DNA of 61,800 bases, taken from the NCBI GenBank assembly GCA_030523305.1, contig JAUNIY010000003.1:1-61800 (forward strand), written 5' to 3'. Shown in pieces: positions 16,322 to 23,508 of this stretch. The DNA comes from Eubacteriales bacterium. Lineage in GTDB: Bacteria; Bacillota; Clostridia; Oscillospirales; Butyricicoccaceae. The translations under genes were made by a program, and so were the position numbers. Below the pieces are notes generated by a model. The model was not told the origin of the DNA and did no database searches. It saw only the letters and a list, made by a program, of their open reading frames with translations. The stretch's first letter is position 1. Every line of letters begins with the position of its first letter.

Positions 16322-17010
16322 CCTGATACGACCTCCTGCCGGTTGGTTGTGAGTATATGCTCCACAGGTTTATGCAGACGCGGCGTAAAAAACTTGATGA
16401 CGACGCCGGTAAACAGGGCTGCGATGATCGTGCCTTCCCGCGTCCCCTGGATGGTAAAATCAAAGAAAAGCAGGGATAAAATGACGGCAATGACAACGCA
16501 GCTGACGTCAAAACAGATTTTTAACGTGCCGAAATCCTTGTGGATGGTGTCCGCAATCGCTTTGACGAATGCCTCGCCGGAATTCATAATGGTGTTGGAG
16601 AGCACGCAAAGAGCGATGCCGAAGCCCATCAGGACAGTGCCGACGCCGACGTTTACCAAGCGCAGCGGATAAAAGTCCCAAGAAGCCCAAGAAAACAGCC
16701 ACATACCAAAGTCGGTAAAATAACCGAATAGAAAGGACAACGGGATTTGCAGCAGCTGGATCCACTGAAATTTTTTGCGCAGGATGACAATCTGTCCCAA
16801 TATGAGCACGCAATTCCAGATAATCAGCCAATTGCCCAGCGTCAGCGCAGAAAATTGTAGGCTCATGATGTTCGCAACCGAAGAAATCGGGGATACGCCG
16901 AGCGCGCTGCGTTTGGTCACGGCGACGCCAAGCGCAGAAAAAAATAGCCCTATGACGCACAGGGCATACCGTTTGGCACGTTCAGATTTGGACTTTTTTT
17001 GTTCCATCAT
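16318..17010 (-). CDS. YczE/YitT-like integral membrane protein
   Basis: 230 residues from the ATG at 17010, which has AGGAGG six bases upstream (a longer reading to 17139 has no such site). About five or six hydrophobic segments and the phrase LGVAVTKRSALGVSPISS near the N-terminus resemble YczE/YitT-family membrane proteins, whose function is largely unknown (some YczE relatives affect metabolite secretion). Overlap with the amidohydrolase start suggests a shared function, perhaps movement of its substrate or product. Confidence 0.75.
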   Translation of the reverse strand: MMEQKKSKSERAKRYALCVIGLFFSALGVAVTKRSALGVSPISSVANIMSLQFSALTLGNWLIIWNCVLILGQIVILRKKFQWIQLLQIPLSFLFGYFTDFGMWLFSWASWDFYPLRLVNVGVGTVLMGFGIALCVLSNTIMNSGEAFVKAIADTIHKDFGTLKICFDVSCVVIAVILSLLFFDFTIQGTREGTIIAALFTGVVIKFFTPRLHKPVEHILTTNRQEVVSG

Positions 17011-17067
17011 AAAAAACCTCCTCGGGATTGTTTGAAAAAAGAAATCAGATACCGGCACTTTTGATAG

Positions 17068-17102
17068 AAAAAAGGCGGTATACTGAACAAATCCAGTATA
17101 CC
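17068..17102 (-). terminator. intrinsic terminator after the symporter gene
   Basis: GGTATACTG (17077-17085) and CAGTATACC (17094-17102) form a 9-bp stem; reading leftward it is followed by CGCC and T6. It separates the symporter from the two downstream genes, although read-through is possible. Confidence 0.85.
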
Positions 17103-17142
17103 ACCAATGAAACGGCGAAAAAAGCTGAAAATTCACCAAAAA

Positions 17143-18675
17143 TTATTTGCCAAGCGCCGTCTTCTGCGGGACCACCGTTTCCTTGTTGTAGCACGCGAAC
17201 GCGTCTTCTACAATTTCCTTCTTCGGGGCCGGCGTAACCAGGCTGATGACCGGGACAAGGATCAAGCCTGCAATCATGGCGAATGCGCCGCAGTTGATCG
17301 GGGACTGGAGCAGCAGCGGGAAGCTGGAGCGGAACAGCATGTTGCAAACCATCAGGCCGCAGCCGCAGGCAAAGCTGACCCAGCAAGCGATCTTCGACGT
17401 GCGTTTCCAGTACAGGCCGTACAGGAACGGAGCGAGAAATGCGCCTGCCAACGCACCCCATGAGATGCCCATCAGCTGTGCGATAAAGGTGACGTTGCTC
17501 TTATACTGCACGATTGCAATCACAGCGGAGATCGCAATGAAGATGAAGATAAAGATACGGATGGAGATCAACTGTTGCTTCTGGGTCATCTTCTTCATGA
17601 AAGCGCCCTTCAAAAAATCAATGGTCAATGTTGAGCTGGATGCGATAACCAGGGACGACAGCGTTGACATGGATGCGGACAGCACCAGGATGACCACCAG
17701 CGCGATGAGGATCGGAGATAGATTGGATAGCATGGTCGGGATCACGGCGTCAAAGCCGTCAGCCTCGATGTCGATCTGGTCGGAAAATAATCTGCCGAAT
17801 CCACCGAGGAAGTAGCAGCCGCCGGAAACCACCAGCGCGAACAGCGTAGAGATCATAGTACCCTTGTGGATGGCGGACTCATCGCTGATGGCATAGAATT
17901 TTTGTACCATCTGCGGCAGGCCCCATGTGCCGAGGCTGGTCAGGATGACGACACCCAGCAGATTGAGCGGATCGGGGCCGAAGAACGAAGCAAATGCGCC
18001 GGGCTGCGTGGAAGCAGACGGGTCGGATACATTCGCCAGCTCACCCACTGCGGAAAGGAATCCGCCCTTGCTCATCAGCACAGCCGCAATGATGATGACG
18101 ATGCCGAACAGCATGATTAAGCCCTGGATGAAGTCATTGATTGCGGTTGCCATATAGCCGCCAGCGATGACATAGATGGCGGTGAGAATTGCCATCAGGA
18201 CAATACAGACGGTGTAGTCGATGTTGAAAGCCATCGCAAACAGGCGGGACAGGCCATTGTACAACGACGCGGTATACGGAATCAAGAAAATAAAAATGAT
18301 GACAGACGCGCCGACCTTGAGTGCATTGCTGTCAAAGCGGGAGCCGAAGAATGCCGGCATGGTTGCGGAGTCCAGATGCTGCGTCATAATGCGCGTGCGC
18401 CGTCCGAGGATAACCCATGCCAGCAGCGAGCCGATGAGCGCGTTGCCGATGCCGATCCATGTGGAGGCAATGCCATATTTCCAGCCAAACTGCCCGGCAT
18501 AGCCGACAAAAATGACGGCGGAGAAATATGACGTGCCGTAGGCGAAGGCAGTCAGCCATGGGCCGACCGAACGACCACCGAGCACGAAGCCGTTGACATC
18601 GGTGGCATGCCGCCGGCAGTACATGCCTATGCCCACCAAAATGGCAAAATAGACGATTAAAACGAGTAATTTCAC
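17143..18675 (-). CDS. sodium:solute symporter (SSS family)
   Basis: 510 residues with about 13 membrane helices. The N-terminus shows the SSS pattern (VNGFVLGGRSVGPWLTAFAYGTSYFSA near 28-54), GLPQMVQKFYAI sits mid-protein, and the Na2-site-like LVLSASMSTLSSLVIASSS lies near 330-350. Substrate cannot be fixed: family members carry proline, pantothenate, sugars, inositol or organic acids. Its promoter carries a palindromic operator and an AraC-type gene lies immediately upstream. Confidence 0.9.
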   Translation of the reverse strand: MKLLVLIVYFAILVGIGMYCRRHATDVNGFVLGGRSVGPWLTAFAYGTSYFSAVIFVGYAGQFGWKYGIASTWIGIGNALIGSLLAWVILGRRTRIMTQHLDSATMPAFFGSRFDSNALKVGASVIIFIFLIPYTASLYNGLSRLFAMAFNIDYTVCIVLMAILTAIYVIAGGYMATAINDFIQGLIMLFGIVIIIAAVLMSKGGFLSAVGELANVSDPSASTQPGAFASFFGPDPLNLLGVVILTSLGTWGLPQMVQKFYAISDESAIHKGTMISTLFALVVSGGCYFLGGFGRLFSDQIDIEADGFDAVIPTMLSNLSPILIALVVILVLSASMSTLSSLVIASSSTLTIDFLKGAFMKKMTQKQQLISIRIFIFIFIAISAVIAIVQYKSNVTFIAQLMGISWGALAGAFLAPFLYGLYWKRTSKIACWVSFACGCGLMVCNMLFRSSFPLLLQSPINCGAFAMIAGLILVPVISLVTPAPKKEIVEDAFACYNKETVVPQKTALGK

Positions 18676-18720
18676 GATATCCCTTCCTTTGAAACGTATT
18701 GGTTGCTTTGCCGGTTAAAA

Positions 18721-18768
18721 GCGATAAAGCAACAAGGATACTTTATCACATAAAAGTGATAAAGTCAA
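18721..18768 (-). promoter_or_regulatory. symporter promoter covered by a 10-bp palindrome
   Basis: Reverse strand -35 TTGACT (forward 18763-18768) and -10 TAAAGT (forward 18740-18745), spacer 17. The arms ACTTTATCAC (18740-18749) and GTGATAAAGT (18756-18765), 6 bp apart, span both boxes; a third half-site, GATAAAG (18723-18729), lies downstream. The layout implies repression, or activation after a switch, by a dimer; the adjacent AraC protein is the first candidate. Confidence 0.65.
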
Positions 18769-18809
18769 GGGCCTGATCCCTTGTTCGGGGGCAAGGCCGA
18801 GAAAAAGCA

Positions 18810-19658
18810 TTATTTCCACATCATGCGGAATTGCAGCGGGGTCAGGCCGGTATTTTTGCGGAAAGACATGACGAAGTGTGAGGTGTTGCAAAAGCCGCAC
18901 GCTTCCGCAATTTCCTCCATGCTGCGGGAAGTGGTTGCGAGTTGTGCCCTTGCGGCGCGCAGGCGAATGGATTGCAGGTACTGGTGCGGGGTGGTGGATT
19001 GATATTCCTTGAATTTGCGTAGGTAATAGCATGGGCTCAGAGCTGCGCGGGAGGCGAGGAACGGGATTTTGACATCTTTGTCTGCGTAATGCAGTTCCAT
19101 GTAGCGAATGGAATCTTCAATGGCAAGCTCTAGCTCGCCCTTCGCCACGTCGGATGACAGCAGCGCAAGCTGCGCCAATAGCTGATGTACATGCACAGAG
19201 ACACCATGCATGTCGGTATCCTGCCGGGCATCCGAAACAATTTGCGCGCAGCAGGCTTCAATATCGGCATTTTGCGCGGTGTGTAATACAAAGCCATGCT
19301 GCCGGATGATGTCGTTGACGTATGCCCGGCTGTTTGCACCAGCGATATGGAACCAACGGAAGCGCAGCTCGTCGGTTGCGGCAAAATAGCAGTGCGGTTC
19401 CAGGCAGTCCAGCAGGACAAGCATGCCGGCATAAGCGCATAGCTCCTGTCCACGGTATTGCACAGCAAGGGAGCCGTGGTCAATGAGCAGGACCTGGCAG
19501 ATATCCAGACATTCTTCCTGGGTGCGCTCAAATCGGTATTGCGCGTTGCAGTGGTAAACGCCTACGTGCGGCGTATGAAACAGATATTCGGCGGCAAGGG
19601 GATCGGGTTCGTGATAAAAACGAACGGAATCCGCAAGGATGCCGGCATCGTTTAGCAT
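18810..19658 (-). CDS. AraC-family transcriptional regulator
   Basis: 282 residues: N-terminal cupin-like sensing domain (about 1-160) and a C-terminal double helix-turn-helix domain (about 185-282) with the AraC signature PHQYLQSIRLRAARAQL and EEIAEACGFCNTSHFVMSFR. It probably binds a sugar, polyol or aromatic ligand and controls the symporter and perhaps the divergent oxidoreductase operon. There is no clear terminator between it and the symporter promoter. Confidence 0.92.
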   Translation of the reverse strand: MLNDAGILADSVRFYHEPDPLAAEYLFHTPHVGVYHCNAQYRFERTQEECLDICQVLLIDHGSLAVQYRGQELCAYAGMLVLLDCLEPHCYFAATDELRFRWFHIAGANSRAYVNDIIRQHGFVLHTAQNADIEACCAQIVSDARQDTDMHGVSVHVHQLLAQLALLSSDVAKGELELAIEDSIRYMELHYADKDVKIPFLASRAALSPCYYLRKFKEYQSTTPHQYLQSIRLRAARAQLATTSRSMEEIAEACGFCNTSHFVMSFRKNTGLTPLQFRMMWK

Positions 19659-20027
19659 AAGACGGTACCTCCAGAGGGAAATCGGTGGATGGAAAAGAAG
19701 TATTCTTTTTTGATATTTGTTATCAAGAAAATATAGTGCATTTATATTAAAAATATTATACTATACTATCAAACCAAAGTACATGGCAGGAATGTTGAAA
19801 AAAAGAGCAAAAGAATACGTAAAAAGAGGAAACAATACAATAGATGTTGCTATGTATATCATTTCTGTTATACGTTTGCCGAGTTATAAAGGTAAAATTT
19901 TTTAACATTGTTGTGTACGATGGTTGAATGCAAGGGCAGGCGGGGCTGTGCCGCGCCTTGGCGGAAAATTCCACATAGAACCAACGACAACACAACAAGG
20001 AAACAACACAAGACGGAGGACAACAAC
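19659..20027. other. AT-rich divergent control region between araC and the oxidoreductase operon
   Basis: Clearly richer in A/T than its surroundings. It holds an inverted repeat TTGATA/TATCAA (19710-19726), several TATACT/TATTAT-like hexamers near 19755-19770, and a run of short A-rich codons with no convincing gene. TTATCA cores here recall the half-sites of the 18740 palindrome, suggesting a common regulator. No clear single promoter could be assigned. Confidence 0.5.
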
Positions 20028-21155
20028 ATGAAAGAGATTCGTATCGGGCTGATTGGCGGCGGATGGATGGGCAAGGCGCATACCACCGCATTCCACAACG
20101 CAAAGATGATTTTCGGCGACGATATACCAGTATTTGAAGTGGTGAGCGATATCAAGGAACAGGAGGTGGCAACATTTGCAAAGCAGATGGGATACCGGCG
20201 GTATACGACGGACTGGCGGGAGGTTGTGGCCGATCCGGATGTCGATCTGGTCGATGTTGCGACACCAAACTGTATGCACTTTGCGATGGCCAAAGCGGCG
20301 TTGGAGCACGGCAAACATGTATTTTGCGAAAAGCCGCTGAGCTTGTCTGCGGAGGAGTCGCGCATTTTGGCTGACTTGGCAAAGCAGAAAGGCGTTGTCA
20401 ATTACTGCGGTTTTTCCAACGTCATGAATCCAGCCAACCAGTATGTGGCGGAGCTGGTCAAGTCTGGCAAGCTCGGGAAAATCATGCGTGTACACGCAAC
20501 CTACGATCAGGATATGCTGCTGGATCCCGCGATCCCGTTGGCGTGGCGGCACATCAATCAACTGGCAGGCTCCGGCGCGCTGGGCGATCTGTGTAGCCAT
20601 CTGCTGTCGGTTTCGCAAATGATCGTCGGCGATATCGAGGCGGTGAGCGCAGTGCAGTCGATCGTGATCCCGGAGCGTCCAATCAAGGCAGGCGCTTCGG
20701 AAATGGGGAAGGTGGAAAACGACGACCTGATTACCTTCCTGGTCAAATATCAAAACGGCGCGATTGGGGATTTTTCGTCCTCCCGTGTGGCAACCGGGCG
20801 TAAAAATTATTTCTATTATGAAATCCAGGGAACCGAAGGTACGGTTGTCTACAACCTGGAACGTATGTGCGAGGTACAGGTCTATTTCAAATCGGATGCG
20901 GATGTGGACAATGGCCGGGACTGTGGCTTTCGCACCGTCCTGCTGAATCCGCAGCACGAGGGCTTCCAGTGGTTCCAGCCAGCGGGCGGCATTGCAATTG
21001 CTTTTGACGATATGAAGACCTTGCAGGCACATACGCTGATGCAGGCGCTGCACGGCGGCGCGTACAGCTGCGATTTTGAGATGGGCGCCAAGGTGGACGG
21101 CGTCATCGACGCCGTGCTGCGGTCGGTACGCAGCGGGCAGTGGGAAACCTGCTGA
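20028..21155 (+). CDS. Gfo/Idh/MocA-family NAD(P)-dependent oxidoreductase
   Basis: 375 residues from the ATG at 20028, which has ACGGAGGA upstream. N-terminal Rossmann fold IGLIGGGWMGKAH (7-19), the family signature HVFCEKPLS near 99-107, and a C-terminal alpha/beta domain with the HINQLAGSGALGDLCSH substrate-site region (Asp and His of the catalytic set). Members oxidise sugars, inositols or deoxy-sugars. First gene of a three-gene operon with an IolE-like enzyme. Confidence 0.9.
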   Translation: MKEIRIGLIGGGWMGKAHTTAFHNAKMIFGDDIPVFEVVSDIKEQEVATFAKQMGYRRYTTDWREVVADPDVDLVDVATPNCMHFAMAKAALEHGKHVFCEKPLSLSAEESRILADLAKQKGVVNYCGFSNVMNPANQYVAELVKSGKLGKIMRVHATYDQDMLLDPAIPLAWRHINQLAGSGALGDLCSHLLSVSQMIVGDIEAVSAVQSIVIPERPIKAGASEMGKVENDDLITFLVKYQNGAIGDFSSSRVATGRKNYFYYEIQGTEGTVVYNLERMCEVQVYFKSDADVDNGRDCGFRTVLLNPQHEGFQWFQPAGGIAIAFDDMKTLQAHTLMQALHGGAYSCDFEMGAKVDGVIDAVLRSVRSGQWETC

Positions 21156-21170
21156 AGGAGGGACATGACG

Positions 21171-22061
21171 ATGCTTCACAATGTAAAGCTCGGCATTGCG
21201 CCGATCGGATGGACAAACGACGACATGCCGCAGCTCGGCGGTGAGCTGACCTTTGAACAGATGATCTCAGAGGCTGCGCTGGCAGGCTTCCGGGGCACTG
21301 AGGTAGGTGGGAAATTCCCGACGGATCCGGCAGAATTGAACCATGCGCTGGAGCTGCGCGGGCTGCAAATCGCATCGCAATGGTTTTCCAGTTTCCTGTG
21401 CTCCAGGCCGTATGAAGAAAATGAAGCGGAATTTCTGCGGGCGTTGGATTTTCTGGAGGCGGTCGGCGCGTCGCGCATCAATGTGTGCGAGCTGACCCGG
21501 TGCCTGTTTGCCGAAGATTGCTCGATGTTCGGCGGCAACAAGCCGATCGCTACCGATGCGGAATGGGAGCTGCTGTGCACTGGCCTGAACAAGCTGGGAA
21601 AGATCGCGGCAGACCGCGGCTTCAAGCTGTGCTTCCATCACCATATGGCGACGGTTGTGCAGACGCTTGCCGAGACCAGACGGCTGATGGAACATACCGA
21701 CCCGCGATATGTATACCTGTGCTTTGATACCGGGCATGTTACCTTTGCAGGAGAGGATGCCGTGGCGGCGGCGAAGGAATTTGGCCCCCGCATCGGGCAT
21801 GTGCATTTGAAGGACATCCGGCCAGACAAGATGGAACAGGCATATGCCGAGGGCTTCAAGTTCCGTCGGGCGGTTTTGGAAGGCTGCTTCACCGTCCCGG
21901 GAGATGGCTGCGTGGATTACCCGGGGGTTTTCGACGCGTTGGAGCGGGCGCGTTACGAGGGCTGGTTGATTGTCGAGGCGGAGCAGGATCCGGCGAAGGC
22001 AAACCCGTTTGCATATGCGCGGAAGGCGCGCGATTACATCTATCAGACCGCACGTATTTGA
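21171..22061 (+). CDS. IolE-like sugar phosphate isomerase/epimerase family protein
   Basis: 296 residues, xylose-isomerase-like TIM barrel. The N-terminus KLGIAPIGWTNDDMPQLGG closely follows inosose-2 dehydratase (IolE), and the metal/catalytic regions CFHHHMATVVQT, CFDTGHVTFAG and GHVHLKDIRP are conserved. Dehydration of a keto-inositol is the leading guess; no other iol genes (iolB, C, D) are visible. The ATG at 21171 is preferred (8 bases from AAGGAGG) over the one at 21165 (2 bases). Confidence 0.8.
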   Translation: MLHNVKLGIAPIGWTNDDMPQLGGELTFEQMISEAALAGFRGTEVGGKFPTDPAELNHALELRGLQIASQWFSSFLCSRPYEENEAEFLRALDFLEAVGASRINVCELTRCLFAEDCSMFGGNKPIATDAEWELLCTGLNKLGKIAADRGFKLCFHHHMATVVQTLAETRRLMEHTDPRYVYLCFDTGHVTFAGEDAVAAAKEFGPRIGHVHLKDIRPDKMEQAYAEGFKFRRAVLEGCFTVPGDGCVDYPGVFDALERARYEGWLIVEAEQDPAKANPFAYARKARDYIYQTARI

Positions 22062-22085
22062 GCGGAAAAAGGCAGGATAGGCAGC

Positions 22086-22104
22086 GGGGAGCGCAATGCT
22101 CCCC
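22086..22104 (+). other. intercistronic hairpin
   Basis: Perfect 7-bp stem GGGGAGC/GCTCCCC with loop GCAAT, no T-run. It lies between the IolE-like and second oxidoreductase genes and may stabilise mRNA or set relative expression. Confidence 0.6.
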
Positions 22105-22125
22105 GAAAGGAAAGGAGTACACACG

Positions 22126-23133
22126 ATGGAAAAAATCCGTTTTGGCGTTGTCGGCATCGGCATGATGGGACAGATGCATATCACAAATCTGATGCGTAAT
22201 CCGTATGCGGAGGTTACCGCTGTGTGCGCGCGCACGGAAAGTAAGGTCAAAGATTTGCAGGCGCGGCTGGGCATCCCATATGGTTACACGGATGTGCAAA
22301 AAATGGTAGAAAATCCCGAGATTGACGCGGTCGTGGTGGCTACCGGTGCGTCGGCGCATAAGGAAGCCTGCTTGGCGGCCTGCTGGGCGAAGAAGCATGT
22401 GTTTTGCGAAAAGCCGCTGGCGGGTACAGTTGCCGACTGCGAGGAAATCGAGGCGGCCGCTGCGGAAAATGGCGCGAAGCTGTTTACCGTTGGCTTTATG
22501 CGCCGGTTTGATCCGTCGTATGCGGATGCAAAGCAGAAAATCTGCGAAGGGAAGATCGGCACGCCGATTTTGTTTAAGGGTGTATCGCTTGATCCGGCTT
22601 CTGTCCTGCCAGGGCATCTGGAAGGGGTCAAAAATGGGATTTATGCACCGTGGTTTATCGAAATGGGAAGCCATGACGCAGATTTGGCGCGTTGGTTCCT
22701 CGAAGGTGAGCCGGTGGAATCACATGCTGCGGGCGGCGCATATGTGTGCACTGAGCTGTCGGAATACGGCGATTATGACAACGGATTTGCCCTGACCACA
22801 TTTGACAATAAGGCAGCTGCTTTTATCCAGGTTGGCCGCACGGCGACATGCAGCCATGTGGAAACCGAAATTGTCGGCACAAAGGGCACGCTCCGCGTCA
22901 ATGCAGTGCCGCGCAAGAATTACGTTTCGATGTTCACAGAGGAAGGATATTTGGAGGAATGCCAGGCGGATTTCCTCAGCCGGTGGCGCGATGCGTTTGA
23001 AGCGGAGATGAACGATTTTGTCGATTGTATCCGCACTGGGCGCAAGCCGGATGCCACGGCGCATGACGGTACAATGTGCCTGAAATTCTGTTTGCAGCTA
23101 CACCAGGCATATATAGACAGCGTGGGAGGATAA
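22126..23133 (+). CDS. Gfo/Idh/MocA oxidoreductase, inositol 2-dehydrogenase-like
   Basis: 335 residues, the IolG size. Rossmann motif VGIGMMGQMHITN (8-20), HVFCEKPLAGT near 92, GFMRRFDPSYADAK near 122 and the MGSHDADLARWFLEGEP catalytic region (near 180, with His/Asp) match inositol dehydrogenases. The ATG at 22126 follows AAAGGAG. Substrate is inferred from the neighbouring IolE-like enzyme; other cyclic polyols or sugars are possible. Confidence 0.85.
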   Translation: MEKIRFGVVGIGMMGQMHITNLMRNPYAEVTAVCARTESKVKDLQARLGIPYGYTDVQKMVENPEIDAVVVATGASAHKEACLAACWAKKHVFCEKPLAGTVADCEEIEAAAAENGAKLFTVGFMRRFDPSYADAKQKICEGKIGTPILFKGVSLDPASVLPGHLEGVKNGIYAPWFIEMGSHDADLARWFLEGEPVESHAAGGAYVCTELSEYGDYDNGFALTTFDNKAAAFIQVGRTATCSHVETEIVGTKGTLRVNAVPRKNYVSMFTEEGYLEECQADFLSRWRDAFEAEMNDFVDCIRTGRKPDATAHDGTMCLKFCLQLHQAYIDSVGG

Positions 23134-23138
23134 GGACA

Positions 23139-23295
23139 GACTGTACAGTCGCTTGAGGATTTCCCAGGATTCCCCCTTCGGGGGAAAGCTGGCTGGCCGT
23201 CAGGCCAGACTGATGAGGGTAAAACGTTTGCGGTTCTTTCTTATGGTATCTGTGAAGATTGCATGTGCTTCCCTCATCCGGCGCTTCGCGCGACC
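23139..23295. repeat. palindrome-rich repeat-like element
   Basis: Non-coding stretch packed with inverted repeats: a perfect 12-bp palindrome GACTGTACAGTC (23139-23150), a CCCC/GGGG hairpin with TTCG loop (23171-23185), CTGGCC/GGCCAG (23192-23207), GCGC/GCGC around 23281-23290, and long-range arms GATGAGGG (23212-23219) and CCCTCATC (23271-23278). This resembles small MITE/REP-like elements of gut Clostridia; no second copy is seen in the window. Confidence 0.45.
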
Positions 23296-23308
23296 AAGCA
23301 CACCCGAC

Positions 23309-23336
23309 AAAAACCGCTTGAAAATAGCGGTTTTTT
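23309..23336 (+). terminator. intrinsic terminator of the oxidoreductase operon
   Basis: AAAAACCGCT (23309-23318) and AGCGGTTTTT (23326-23335), loop 7 nt, T6. Confidence 0.9.
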
Positions 23337-23339
23337 GTG

Positions 23340-23368
23340 TTACAATTGCTGTACAGATAGGGTACAAT
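23340..23368 (+). promoter_or_regulatory. putative promoter of the MATE-kinase gene
   Basis: TTACAA (23340-23345), 17 bp, TACAAT (23363-23368). The -10 is good, the -35 weak. Predicted start about 23375, giving a leader of about 135 nt. Confidence 0.45.
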
Positions 23369-23386
23369 AGAATCATCATCGACACG

Positions 23387-23473
23387 ATACAAGAAAGCGC
23401 GTCTGCATTCTGATACGACACAGAATCAGGCCGCTTGTATTTTTTTGCGCATACAAGGGTATGCGCATTTTTT
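23387..23473 (+). promoter_or_regulatory. tandem-terminator leader with possible antiterminator
   Basis: A long stem (about 23397-23412 with 23421-23434) is followed by TTGTATTTTTTT; a second terminator has perfect arms TGCGCATAC (23446-23454) and GTATGCGCA (23459-23467) plus T6. ATACAAG occurs twice (23387-23393, 23451-23457) and its complement CTTGTAT once (23434-23440), so CTTGTAT can pair upstream or with the second terminator stem. That is an attenuator layout, placed about 35 nt before the gene. Confidence 0.55.
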
Positions 23474-23508
23474 ATTGTATCCCAAGACAAACGGCAATGG
23501 AGGTAGTT

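Noticed and set aside
16318..17139. Longer N-terminus for the YczE/YitT-like protein, starting at 17139
   Set aside because: The extension would read through the symporter terminator hairpin, and AGGAGG sits just before the ATG at 17010.
19717..19905. 62-codon frame in the AT-rich region upstream of the oxidoreductase operon
   Set aside because: Tyr/Lys/Ile-rich composition reflects the A/T richness; no Shine-Dalgarno sequence and it covers likely promoter DNA.
19902..21179. Long open frame opposite the first Gfo/Idh/MocA gene (425 codons)
   Set aside because: Antisense shadow: His/Leu/Arg-rich without domains, while the forward gene has full family motifs.
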